A stretch of DNA of 64,000 bases from Asterias rubens (taxonomy: Eukaryota > Echinodermata > Asteroidea > Forcipulatida > Asteriidae). Every line of letters begins with the position of its first letter. Position 1 is the first letter of the stretch. Below are positions 38,701-53,000 of the stretch, one piece after another. The DNA lies in assembly GCF_902459465.1 (NCBI RefSeq), contig NC_047083.1, positions 1,366,501 to 1,430,500 of the forward strand. The letters run 5' to 3'. A model generated the notes under the pieces. It worked only from the letters and a program-made list of their open reading frames with translations, was not told the origin of the DNA and did no database searches. Position numbers and translations under genes: made by a program.

Positions 38701-41700
38701 GCGAATCTCCTTGGCCAGAGCCGAATAGATTGGTTGCAATACACGTCATCGACTGCAATCTTTGATGTATTAACAAGGGAAAAGAGCCAATGGTACATGT
38801 GTAGCTCTTCAGGCGTGCACAATTCACCAAATATGGCGGCCGATGACGCCTATTGCAATCAATCAATTTCATAGAGCTGCATAAAAATTGTTGTGCTTAC
38901 AAGAAAAAGGTTACCAGCCAAACTGCTATGTTACATGTACAATTTGTGACTGGTATCCTGCTCATTTCTGCTAAAAAAGCAGGAAATTCTTAAAAGGAAT
39001 ATTTTCTGGTTACGCATCGCAATGAAATTTGGCATTGGAGATGAAGTCTATGAAATTCCCCGAGTGTTGCTTTTAGGGACTCTTTGTTGCATTACAAATC
39101 CAACAGCCCACCAGTAGCAGGGTGAAAAGAAAACAAGAAAAAAATGTTCAGTTTTAGACGTTGAAGGAAACCCCAAAGGGGAAAACCCACACCCTCAGGT
39201 AAGAACTGAAAACCCCAATCAACACGCAAAGCTCCGGTGTAAGATGGGTTTCGAACCGGGTCCATTGAGGTAAAATGCAGGGAAAGAAAAGGCAGGGTAG
39301 TAAATACTGAGCCGACCTGATCCCCCTATGACCCTCATGATTGTTTTTTTTCCCTCAAAATACTTACAGGAAAATATCTCTTTCTCTAGAGCTCTAAATG
39401 TTGCCCTGTAACCTTGGAAACGATTCTCGTCATCAGTTTGGAATTTCACGATGACTTCATTTCCCTCCGAGATCCAAGTGAAAGGATTCTTGTTGCCGCA
39501 AAAGACAGACACATCTTGGGTGATCACGTCACGAATCTGGATAGAAAATAAAGATTTCGTCAGGTCAGGGGAGTAAGGTTGCAATTTCAATGTTTTTGGA
39601 ATGACAACAAGTTTGTATCATTAAACTCAAACTCCAATAACAACAAAAATACACATGTTTGTCGTGGGGGCCTGCAGCGGTCTGTCCCCCACGACCCTAA
39701 AAAAATTGGCTGGGACTACTACTTTAGCTTATAGGATCGTAATTATCTGCACTACGGCGGAGTCAATTCTTGAACTGCATTTAACGTTTCTACAGTTGCT
39801 CTAATCATCGTCTTACCTCAATGAAATCCTTTGAGCATTGTGGATCGGATTCGAGCTTGAGTACACTGAACGAAAGAATCACGTACTGAGACGGTTCGAC
39901 CACGATCCATTGATAGCAATTGAGGGCGTTGTCATATAATACGATACTGGAGGCGTTGTTCGGTGATTGGATGATTCCAGTCTCTGATGTCAGCGTTACG
40001 TTACAACCTTGATGACAGAGAACAAAGAAACTGACTATCACAGTGATGCTAAGTACAGTATGAGTAGGTACCAGTCGTAACAACCTTAACTATAACATTT
40101 TCGCTGGTAACCTAATTCTGCTTAGCATGTTTATTTTACATTTAGCATTTTTGTTGCTTAGCATTTCATTCAACATAATTAAGGGAACATGTTTCCATAA
40201 TCAGAGAGATTTTCAAACTTGTTCATCAGCACATGGAAATATTGGTTTATATTCGGGGAACTTTCTGCAGATTCAAGGAGAGGCAGTTCTGCCATAGGGC
40301 TGTGATAGAGGGCTATAGAAGAACCCAGTACTATTATTTGTCAACGTCCGCTCCTAAACAAACCTGGAGCGTCGGGTATCCATGGCAACACGGTGTAATA
40401 CGCAGCGTATCCTGGGAACGTGTTTGATTCATCGGAGACGAACTCCAGAAGGACTTCACTCCCGATGGAGGACCATATGAACGGACCAAGTTGGCCACAC
40501 AGGGTCAGATTCTCACCTGTCGTCAAATCACTCAGCTGTAAGGTAGAGAATCAAATCAAGAATAGTCAAAAATGTATATTTGAAGATAAAAAAAATAAAA
40601 AAACAATTTTAAGAAGTGGACAAAAAGAAAATATTTGAAAGTATTTCAGTTGATGCTAAAATCTTAAAGGGAGACTGTCAAACCTTGAGGTAGTCGGTTG
40701 AACAGCTTCCCGCCTCAGTTGGTTCCTCCAACTCAAACTCACTGAAGACAATCTGAACCCTGGCGTCTGGCTGGGCGTGTATCAGCGTCTGACACTCCAT
40801 GTCTAGTGGGTAGTCCGAAGGGAAGCCGACAGACTGGATGTCACCTTCGACAGCGGTCAGGACCTTACTGCAATCTGAACCAGGGAACCAGTTAAAACAT
40901 TACATACAATGTGGTATAATGGTTGGTAACCTGATACAATTTTATTTATTTTTTAAAGACACTGGACACCTAGTTATCAAAGATCAGTCTTCTCACTTGG
41001 TGTATCTCAACATATGCACAAAACAAACCTGTGAAAACTTGAACATAATTGGTCTTCTACAAGTTGCAAGATAATAATGGAAAAAAAAATAACCCTCGTC
41101 ACACAAAGTTGTGTGCTTTCAGATGCTTGATTTCAGAACCTCAAAGTCTATGCCTGAGGTCTCGAAATCAAATTCAATCATTTTAGTGGAAAGTTACTTA
41201 TTTCTCGAAAACTATGTTACTTCAGAGGGAGCCGTTTATCACAATGTTTTATACTATCAACAGCTTCCAATTGCCTGTTACCAAGTAAGTTTCTATGCTA
41301 CGATATTTTGGGGTCAATTACCTATAGTGTCCAGTGCCTTCAAATTGTGTCAAAGTTTTCTGCTACCCCTGCAGGTATTTCAATGAAAGCAAACAAATTT
41401 CATCTCACCTGATGTTTTGGGGTATCTGATACTGTTAAAGTCCAAGACAATACGGATCGTCGAAGAAGTCTTTGAGAATTTCACAATGACTTCGTTGCTG
41501 TCGGCTTTCCACGAGAAAGTACGATTTACCTCACAGTAACGATCGTAGCGCAGGGTGGCCAAATCTTCAATCTGTAGAATGTGGAAAGAGAAGAGGAGAT
41601 TTTTTTTTTTGAAAAACACCACAATTAAAGCATTTTTTTTTAAAACCAGATTCTTTGATTTACCGTCAACTTAATATTTTGTTTATTTAAAAATAATGCC

Positions 41701-44700
41701 ATAGAAAACTGACCTTCAGAACTAAGTTTCCATTTTGATTTGTTGAAATTAGGAGACAGGGTTATTCCCTTTACTTTGTAAGGATGTAGGCATGGGAATC
41801 GTCCACTAAGAGCCTGGCTTTCAGAGCAGAGTGCAGTACCTTCTCAACTTTTTTCTGAAGCAATCATGGTTAAGTGCCTTGCTCAAAGGCACAAGTGTCA
41901 TCACCAGGATACGAACCCACTATCTGCTGCTAACAATACCACAGCTTGGGCCGATGAACCAAACCACTTGGCCATGACACGCCATAATAATGGTAATGTC
42001 TGCTGCCCCCTAGCGCCTTCACTGTGCGCATAATCGCTAGTCTTAAACAATCCAGAAATATCTGAATTAATCTCCAACATTTACTTGATGAAATGTACCT
42101 GCCCAACACCCTGCTTGCTATGAATGGATTTTGAATGATGGTTTTCAATCAAAAACAAGTACCTTTGATTGCATAATTTTGTATCCAGTTTAAGCTACTT
42201 TTAAAAGTAATTTCATGTATTTGTACCAGTGCAATTCAATCTACTGGTTGCCAAACTGTACAATCGTTTGAATGTTGTTTTATGAAATAAACATAAATAA
42301 ATTTATAATATACCTCAAAATAATGTTTCTCACAGTCGGCATCGGGTATCGAGAGCTCATGAATGACAAGAAGTACAGTCTGTACTGGTGGGAGAGTGAA
42401 GAGGATCTGACAGCCACTGTCTGCCGGTAGGACGGGTAATGTGGGTAAGCCGTCCGTCAGAGATATGGCAAGGGCTGGCACATGGAAGATGTTGGTACAC
42501 TCCGCTGAAATTTGAAAAGTTAATAATAATAATAATAACAACAAATTCTTAACTAGCGCATTTCACAATAAACCGTATCAATGCGCTTTACATTAGTCCC
42601 CTGGTCATTGGGCCAATAAACATCCCTTTAATCTTTCTCAGCTCCCATTAGGGAGTATACAGCCCCGAGCTGCCGTGGCGCTCCGAAAGCTTGTCATTCA
42701 CAATATCAACCTCTACCCTCGCAGGTACCCATTTATACCCCTGGGTGAAGAGAAACAATTATAGTAAAGTATCTTGCTCAAGGACACAAGTGTCACGACC
42801 GGGATTCGAACCCACACTCCGGTGAATTAGCACCAGAACTTGAATTCGATGCTCTTAACCACTCGGCCGTGACACTCTACAAGTTAACAACACATATCTG
42901 TCTAACTATATATAGGACTAATCGTAGAACACGCAAACGCTCCGTCAGAGATATGGCAAGGGTTGGCACAAGGGCGATGTTGGTACACTCCGCTGAAATT
43001 TGAAAAGTTAAAGATATTAACAAGTGATAAAACACTTTTGTCTTTACTCATATCTGTCTAACTATGGAACTTCTCGTAGAACATGCAAATGCTTCGGTCA
43101 AAGAAATGGCCAGAGCTGGCACATGGACGATGTTGGTTCACTCTGCTGAAATTTCGAAAAGTTCAGAGACAACTAGGGTAAAAGATCAACAACCTTTTCT
43201 TTAAAGGTAACACAGCATTGGTAGAGCTCACAAAATAGTAGGAGACAGTGTTTATATTTTGTGTGATAATAGATAATAATAATAAACCGCATTTGTATAG
43301 CGCATATCATTGCTAAAGTTCCTTTGCGATGGATAGCAAAACAGAAAACAACAGGGCCCTATTTCATAGAGCAATTGTTGCTTAAGCAAAAAATTCATTG
43401 CTTAGTAAAATCGGATTACCGGCCAAGACTCCACTCAATTGTAATGCTAAGTAAACAATAGCTTAATACTAGTCATAAGCAATGTTTATGGCAGGAAATT
43501 TTGGCCAGTAACATGTGTAAAATAAGGGAGCTATTTTCGTGCTTAAGCAAATATTTTGCTTAAGCAGCTCTATGAAATTGGCCCCAGGAAAAGAAAAACC
43601 AAGGGAAGATCAACCATTCAAACATAAAATGAAAAACTTGTGAAAATTGTTTAAACTGGTTTACAGTATGTCAGGGATTATTTGCACGTTAATATTTTTC
43701 TTGTATGAATAAAACCCAGCTATATACGATGGTCTACTTTTCGGAGATTAACGTACCAGGTACAACGTCACGATGTAGGGAATGCCAACTGATGGTAAAG
43801 TCTGGAGGTGTCGTCTGGTAGTTGATGTAACCGATCGCGACCTCGTTTGAGTCGGTCGTGAAAACAAAATTATTGTTGACCTCGCAGATGACCTTTCTGC
43901 GCAAGGTTGCAATGTCGACGACCTAGACAGGAAGCAAGCAAAACAAATATATAAATACATACAATTTTTATTGATCAAACGGAAACAGACTGTTATGTCC
44001 TATCCCACACAGACATTATGCAGAAGAACGGGTTCTAAACATTTTTTTTTCAAAACTTCAATGCTCCAATCTGGAACTAACTGGATTGTGACACCTGAAC
44101 TTCTCCAACACATAACAACAACTGAATAGGGTGGGCGCAAGTCTTAAAGTGGCAGTCGCGACTTAAAGTGACTACACTATACACCGACCAACATCATACT
44201 CACAGTCAAACCGGCATTCCCGCAGTCATTCTCAATGACCATCCCCTCCACCAAAATGCTTAGACGTTTGTCTGGAGAGGTGTGGATGACGAGTTGACAC
44301 GACCCCTCCCAATGTTCATGCTCCTCCAAGAATTCTGAAGACTTGATGGTCCCTGACTCACCCCTCAGGAGCAGAAAACAACCTGCCGCAAAATGTTTGA
44401 AATTGTCAGTCATAATTAACGGACCGCTTGCACTGGCCGCCATCGTTGATGAAACGTGGAAGCCTACAGATCATGCGCATTGGGACATGCATTGGTCTAT
44501 TGTAATAATAATAGTTATAATAATAATTTGGGAGGCTAAGCATCCTTACTCGCAGCTAAGAGCTGAATTGCGAAGGATGCGGCTACAACATGTTCGAGAA
44601 GCAGGCATGCAAGGGTGCTTTGGCAGCCAGCCACATCAACCCATTATGACCACGGGGCACAGCCAAGATCAAAAGTGTTTGATTTTTCCTGACGGATGTT

Positions 44701-47038
44701 CTGGAAAACCCTTGTGGCACAGCAGAGAACCAACGCACAACTCAACTCACATATGGCCCAGGCCGGGAATCGAACCGGGGTCACCTTGGTGAGAGGCGAG
44801 CGCATTACGCACAAGCCAACCATGCCCCCCATGGATATTAAAGAACATCATCACAAAATGAGCAAATACAAAAATTGGCTATGCAATTAAAATGCCTTTG
44901 CTTACTGTTTATTCCTCCCAATTTATTCCTGCTAAGCTAAATATAACTTCTTTTAAAACTGATAATGCACCCGCAAAGGTAGTCTCCATTTACCTTCGGA
45001 AACATCCACCCACGTGTGCTCCACCGAAATCCCGGATGCTGGGATGTCATCATCTGTTTCTATGGTAACGATGACCTCATTGCCAGACGAAGTCCAAGCA
45101 AAGAGACCATGAGTCCCACAGAGGACTGAGCTGAATCCACTTGACATGTCTTCGATCTGTTAAATGAAGAAGCAAAGAATTATTTTTAGAATTATTTTTA
45201 GAAGGTCAACTAAAAAAATCCTGCATTTCGAACAAAAAGGGAGGAGGGGGCCTTTAAATGGCAACCTGACACATTTTAAAGCTGGAGAAAAAAAGAAAAA
45301 AAATTCCGAGATCATTAAAAAGTATTGTTTTTTTTGGAAAAGAAAAAGATTTAAAAAAAAAACCCAGAAAATCCCCTTTTTTTCTTAATCCTTATTTTTT
45401 TTAATAAAAAAAACAAACTTATTTTTCCTAAAGAAAAAAAAAACAGCCGGGATTCAACCCACGTTCTGCTGAACAGAAATAGCAAAGCTTGAGTTCCGTG
45501 CTCGGCCATGACACCCAACATACCTTGACAAAGTCCTTGCTACAGTCATCAGAGTCCTCCAGCTGGAACGAATCAAAAACCAACGACACGATGTGGTCTG
45601 GAGTACTGTGGATTACCCAGCTGTGCTCCAAGTTAGAAGGGTACTGATCAGGGAAATTTGTTGAGGTAAATCTACCGGTGTCTTCAGAAAAATGATCAGT
45701 TGGACCTTGAAAAAAAAAAAAACGGATTTGCAGAATTTGAATTAAAAGGTTTGCTTGCGGTAACACCTTAAAGAATAGTTGGTTTCAACTTTGATTGAAA
45801 CCTGCCGACTTTTCAAAAACAAAGTCACAATTTTTTCAATGGATGACTTACCGTCCACTCTCTGAACAGCCTCGTATTTGGCCCTAAACCCGTGGTACAC
45901 AACGACTGGGTTTGTGAAGAAGGTAACCAGGACAGCGTTGGTATCCGACAGCCACGAGAAAGACTTGAAGTTTCCGCAGTAGATATTCTCACGGCCGTTG
46001 CTAACATCCTCGATCTTATTAAAAGAGAAAATGAACATCGAATAAAGCCTGGTTCACACTTCCTGCGAATGCGAATGCAAAGCGAATGTTGACGCCACAA
46101 ATTTGCAACGAATAATTCGCAGCAGTTCAACTCTGCTCAACTCACTTACGAATATAGCGAAAGGTTGTAACGTCAAATTCGCATCGCATTCGCAGGAAGT
46201 ATGAACCGGGCTTAAAACAGAAGCAGACAATTAAAATAGAAGAAAATTAAATAACATTTTGCAGAACATTTTGAATCAATTGGCAACAAAATTGCAGGAA
46301 AAAAAATTTAAGAAAAAAAAAACCCTTGCTGCAAAGATTGTGTGCTTGCCTAAGAAAAAACCTTCATGTCTGAAGCAATTCTCATAAAAATAAAATTCTG
46401 CAAAGCATGTTGTTTCTGACAATCTTTTACAAAATCATTAGCTCTCTAGTGCCCATTTTACCAAGTAAGTTTTTTATGATCACTGCTTGGGAGAAGTAAC
46501 CCCATGAACCCAAACGACCTTTAAAAAAGGAGCTGAAACACTACATGATGAAAGAATGACCATGTAACATCAAGTGAGCTGCGTCACGCATTTATGCTGG
46601 TCGAATTAGGGCACCCCATTAATCCAGTAACTAGGCTTATCTCACATTATTGTAGTTGTACTTGCAAAGCTTATATAAGGCATGGCAAGTTTATATAAGG
46701 AAGAAAGAAAAACAAATTATGACTGAATAACAAAGAAAAACCAAAAAAAAAACAAAAAGAAAAACCAACATTTGAATCTTCTCCTTACCAGCACAAACTC
46801 CGGATTGCATTTTTTCGATGTCTTGTCGTCGAACACTTTATGCTGCCCTCCAATCAAGAAATCCTGGAGGTGTATCAAGACCTGCATGTCAGACGGAACT
46901 TCGATGAGGACTGAGCAGTTCCCGAGCATCCAAACTGCTCGGCCGTGATCTAGAGACGAGAACTCACCCTCAAGCTGTCGATAAACCCTGTGGTACTCTG
47001 CGACATGCTCAACTGAAAAAGAAAACGTTTTTTTTATA

Positions 47039-47072
<34 letters not shown>

Positions 47073-50000
47073 GTATTTATAAAGCACCAAATTGCCAAAG
47101 GATACAAGTCACTAGTGTTCTCTCTTAACTCGTTCATGCGCCGACCGGTCGCAAGTGCTCGGTGCTCAAAAAAACAAACCACAGTATTTAATAAGCCACT
47201 AGAAATATAGTGTTCTCTCTTACATGTAACTCTTTCATGCGCCGACCGGTCGCTAGTGCTCGGTGTTCAACTAAAAAAGAAAACAGTATTTAATAAGCCA
47301 CTAGTGTTTTATCTTAGCTCTTGCAAGCAACGACGTGTCACTAGCAACCGGTGCTCAACATGCTCAACTAAAAAAGAAAACAGTATTTTAAGTCATTAGT
47401 GTTCTCTTTTAACTTGTTCATGCAAAGATGGGTCGCTAGCGACCACATTAAATACCTTTTAAAAAATAGTTTTATAATAAAAAATAAAGATTGCATGACC
47501 CTAGTTTTCAGAATTGGAAAAAGGGACCCTTTTTACAATAAATGGTGCATTTCTGTTTATAACTCACCAGCTTGTAGGGGTCGTTCCATCACAAAGTGTC
47601 TCACCATGACAACCACGTTATCAAGTACTTGTCGTCTCAAAATGGACAGAGGCCTACTATTGGTCCATTTGAACTGAAGCCGTATCTCATTGGACGTTGA
47701 GATGATAGAAAATGGCTCAAACTGAGTCTCGCAGTAGCTCAGGGTGCGACTCGGCTCAACGTCAAAAATCTGCACATAAAAAACAAAATCATTAGATTTA
47801 CTATTTTTTGATCTGATATACTTGGTGATACATTGGACTTCATCAAGAGAACGCTGGGAGTGAGATTTCCACCTTCCACCCACCCCCTGCCCCCCCCCCC
47901 CAAATAATATTAAATAATAAATTAACAGCAAATAAATAAAATATTATTGCCCCCTCCCCCCCCTCAGCTTAATAATTTGAAGAAAAAGAAAAAAAAGAAA
48001 AAAATATTGCCAAGCAGATTGGTTACCAACAAAAATACCATGGTTATTGTTAATGACTGGTCCTCTGCTATCTCACTAAGCAAATAAATTGTTAGTTTGT
48101 TTGTTTAAAATGAGCCGGGGATGTTCTGCAAATAGCCTCGCTCGGACACACTTACCTCGATTTTGAAGTCTGAGCAGTCAATTCCTGGGGCCTGAAGTTT
48201 GTCGAATGTTAGGATGACACGTTTCAATGGATGCGTATGGAAGGTAAGCTCACAGTCGGTGGAATCAGACGAGAAGTCATCCGGCCATTGAACAACCCCT
48301 TCATCTTCAAGGATAGTTCGGCTGCAGGCTGCGGAAGAAAAAAGAAATGATAAATTTGTTTGATAACATTTTTGGGGGACCCAGTTCCTTTTCAGCCCAG
48401 TTCCCCATTGAGCCCAGCTCCCCCTCGAGCCCAGTTCCCCATTGAGCCCAGCTCCCCCTTGAGCCCAGTTCCCCATTGAGCCCAGTTCCCCCTTGAGCCC
48501 ATTCAGTTCCCCCTTGAGCCAAGTTCCCCCTTGAGCCAAGTTCCCCCTTGAGCCAAGTTCCCCATTGAGCCCAGTTCCCAATTGAGCCCAATTCCCCATC
48601 GAGCCCAGCTCCCCCTTGAGCTAAGTTCCCCATCAAGCCCAGTTCCCCATCGAGCCCAGTTCCCCATTGAGCCCAGCTCCCCCTCGAGCCCAGTTCCCCA
48701 TTGAGCCCAGCTCCCCCTTGAGCCCAGTTCCCCATTGAGCCCATGTTCCCCATTGAGCCCATTCAGTTCCCCCTTGAGCCCAGTTCCCCATCGAGCCCAG
48801 TTCCCCATCGAGCCCAGTTCCCCATCGCCCCATCGAACCCAGTTCCCCCTTGAGCCCAGTCCCCTAAGGCCAGTGGGGACGTTTTTATTTGTTTGTTTTC
48901 ATACAATTCTGAATTGTATAACTTGGTTTTATAGTTTCAAACTCCAACTTAACATTCACACAAACTTGATCACAAAGATTGCCAACGCTTCAATTCCACC
49001 ACATTTAAACAAACTATTAATGTCCACGAATAAAACATATTTATCAGAAATAAAATATAGTCTTAGAAAAAAGACCCCCCCCCCATCAAAAAAAGAGTAA
49101 AGGATTAAGTTTTAAAAACCACAACTTCAGCATACTGCTTCAGTGAACTTTGTAACCGAAATGCCCTTTTGACCTCCAGCTCCACATACCCAGAACCATG
49201 GTTGGCCGAACACCCAGCTTCGTGTTTGCTCAAATACTTGGCTCCATAGAAAATAAATAGTGTACTTTATCCACTGTACTGTTATATCACTACAGGATCA
49301 CATACAAAGACCCTGTTGTATACCATGACCCAGCTCTAAGACTCGGTCAGTTTGGTGTGTGGTTTGAAGGGCAGTCTATGAAAGCAGTTTGTTTGGAAGG
49401 AGTACCTTAAAAAGGTAGTTAGTCTTAAAAAACCATGGTCTAATTTGTATAAAGTTTGTTAGCAAAAGTGTTCAGTTTTTATGGAGTGGCCCGCACTTTA
49501 GCACAGCCACTGTTTATACTGTGAGTGTGAAAGTTTTTTTTTACCACTCTGATTCTTGATTAAACCAGAGTCCTTTCCCAGGGCCCAGTTTCGTAAACCT
49601 GTGTCTAGCAGAAAACTCTCCTTGAAGACCCTGGACACTATTGGTAATTGTCAAAGACCAGTCTTCTCACTTGGTGTATCTAACATACATGTATGCATAC
49701 AATAACAAACCTGAGCTCAATTGGTCGTCGAAGTTGCGAGATAATGATGAAAGAAAAACATCTTGTCACACAACGTTGTGTGCTTTCAGATGCTTGATTT
49801 CGAGACCTCAAATTCTAAATCAGAGGTCTCGAAATCAAATTCCCGGAAAATTACTTCTCTCTTTTGAAAACTACGTCACTTCAGAGGGAGCCGTTTCTCA
49901 CAATGTTTTATACCATCAACCTCTCCCAATTACTCGTTACAAAGTAAGGATTTATGCTAGTAACTATTTTGAGTAATTACCAATAGTGTCCACTGCCTTT

Positions 50001-53000
50001 AATGTACATGTATTCCTATAGGGTCTATTCTTCCTGCATGGAAATATTCGCTCTGGAGTTCACCTATATCTCAAAAATGCGACCAACCTTTGAACACGTA
50101 ATTTTCACTTGTTATGCCTCTTCATGTATATAGGATTAAAACAAAGTTGCATGGTTCAAGAACCCAAAAGACACTTCCCTTTAAAATAATTAAAAGCAGA
50201 CTCTTTTTTTTTTTTATAGGTCACAATGACGTCCAAAGACAAGGCTGATCTCCAAGCGGAGGTGGTTCGTCGTGTTTTCATCGCCGGTATTTTCTTGGTC
50301 GCTATGACCTACATCTTGTGGCAATATGACCTCTTTGATGTGACCTTTGACCCAACCTTGACCAATCGACTAGCCTTCACTCTCAGATGGCTGGTGCTTT
50401 CTCTCTTACCAACTGTGGTTGGTGTTCAAGTAAGTTTTATTCAAATGTTTAATCTGTAACATATTTAAGAAAAGTGAATAAATACTTAAAAAAATACGTG
50501 TTTGCTTGCTAAATGTGCCTGGTTTTGGACTATTTTCTCCTGACTCACAAAACGGATTGAGCCAAGGTTTTCACAGGTTTGTTGTTTCATGTTTGGTTGA
50601 TCACACACAACATGAACATTGTTTGTTTTCAGCGCTAGCTGCTGTTTAATATCTCTAAGAATGATTTACAAATTGTAAAAAAAAAAAAAAAGTTTTATGA
50701 CTTATAAAGAATTTAATACATTTTACGGTGGCATAACAATTATTATTATTATTATTGTTATTATTATTATTATAACTGGTTTATTGTAAAAAACATCTGT
50801 TTGTCGCAGTCCAAAGACTGAATTAAAATACATATTTACATTTTTTATATTATAGAATTAATAAAGTACTTAACTACTTCGTAAAAACCTTTAGAAACAA
50901 TGATCTAAATGCTAATTTTGTTTGTTCATTCTTAATAGCTCGTTGGCAATATTCGTTATACCAACATGGACACAGCGGGCGTTCAAACGACCTCAAAACA
51001 CGCTGAGGAGTTAGTTCGTTTAAACCAACGAGCCCTCCAGAATACCCTGGAGCAGACGTCAGTCCACGTTGCCGTCACGCTCGTCCTGAGCACCCATCTG
51101 GATCCCAGTCACCTCAAGATCATACCAATACTCATCTGCATGTTTGTAACTGCCAGGGCGATATTTTACATCGGGTACCTGACTGTAGGAGACCATTTCG
51201 GTCGAGCGTTTGGTTATGCGTTGACGATGTGGGTGAACATGTCATCTCTTATGTATTGCACGTACTGTTTGGTTGTATACGGAGCAAGTTATGGGTTGAC
51301 TGTTGAATGATCTATACAGTATTTAAAGGCATTGTACACTATTGGTAATCAGTGTCTTAGCCAGGAATTTGGAAAGTGGGAGTGCAAACTGAAAAAGTGG
51401 GAGTGCAACCTAAAATCACTACAAAAAATAGAAACATTGAGTGCATAGCACACAACACGAGCGCCAAGTCTGTCTCACCCCCCCCCACCCCTCTTTAAGG
51501 GCCCTGGAGGCATTTCTGGTACCTATTTCTGTTACAAGTAAACTATTTTGAGAGGCTTTAAAGCACAGATATTGTAAAGGTGATCGACGTCCACTATACA
51601 TTATTAAACTCTATAAAATGTGTCTGGGTCAATAGGCCAGTTCAAAGCAGTTACTTGGACCATGGAGCTGCGCTTGGACCCATTTAGCCTGAAATGATTT
51701 AAAAGCGATCAAATAATGCAGTACAAGTTTGCTGTCAACAAAATATTTTTTGCCATGTGTTACTCTTGATACAAATTTTTGCTTAAAGACTAAAAAAAAA
51801 TAAAGAGGTATTGAAGAAATTAAGAGTCATCATTTACTAATGTTAATTTTCTATCCATTCTTGTCCATTTGATTTCAGAACTATAGGCCTAAGGTCAAGA
51901 AGCTGATAATAACTTTTGTATAATTTAAACAAATCAATTAATAAATGTAAAATAATGATTCACACAAGTATTTGCAACCAATCAAAATGCCAAGAGTGAT
52001 TTACATGTACCATAATTGTTTTGCTCAATTTAAACTGACTGATCATGGTAATTAATATTTTCCTTAGTATGTGTTTAGGTTTCATAAGGTTTAAGTCTTA
52101 TACATGTAGGTTGTTTAATTGTTGAAACTGGGTCAAAGGCAATTTGTAAACAGTCTGCGGAGAATAAAGAACAAACAGTTACGAAAGACAGTGCCATTTA
52201 AGTAGTTCCACTGGGCCAAAAAAAACGTACCATGCATTTAAAAATAAATTTGGGAGGTCTATACCCCCCTACAGCAAAACCGACTTGAGATTTGAAAAGA
52301 AACATGAACCAGTTTTTGAACCTTTCGAGCGGAAAATAAACATCGTTTCGTCAACTGCATTAACACCCAAGAGATGCAAACATTGAAATAAAAAAAAGTC
52401 TTGATGTTTCAAATAAACTCTACAACGAACAAACGATGTGCCCTTGAATTTCTAGAAGGAAAAAAGATCGTCATGTTTGCCGCCGTCGAGTTGTGTGTGG
52501 TTTGTGCGTTGTGTTTTGTGTGGTCGCAATGTGGTCAGCGTTTTTGAGGCAACTTTGAGTGATTGTTTTATGGTTGCGTCGTTTTCATTTTTTTATCACA
52601 AAGAAGAAGGAAATCTGGTAAAACCAAATTTAATTTTACTCACTGCTGTTTAAACTGTTCAACAACAAAAAAATAATAAAAGAAGTTCAGTAATTTTCAC
52701 TGAAATTATTAGACAGCACGGCTTCATCCAAGCCGTGCATCAAATTTTTGCCCGTGTTTTCAGCCCAACTGGCCGTGCTAACACGACGTGCACGGCTCGC
52801 TAGCTAACACGTTGTTGGTAATTACTCAATGTGATGTTTTTTTAGGGGATCTCTCATATAAAATAAAACTAAACAATTCTGATGCCAACAAGGCAAGAAA
52901 ATGATTCACACAAATTTTCTGCTCATTCGCTCTTTTTAAGAAGCATGCACTGGGCTTAAACTATAAACTAGCCTGGTTCTTACCCTGCAGTGGTCTTGGA

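Noticed and set aside
48105..48833. Several long Gly/Trp-rich frames on the - strand
   Set aside because: They are produced by the 17-bp minisatellite, which has no stop codon in any rotation. There is no start or splice context.
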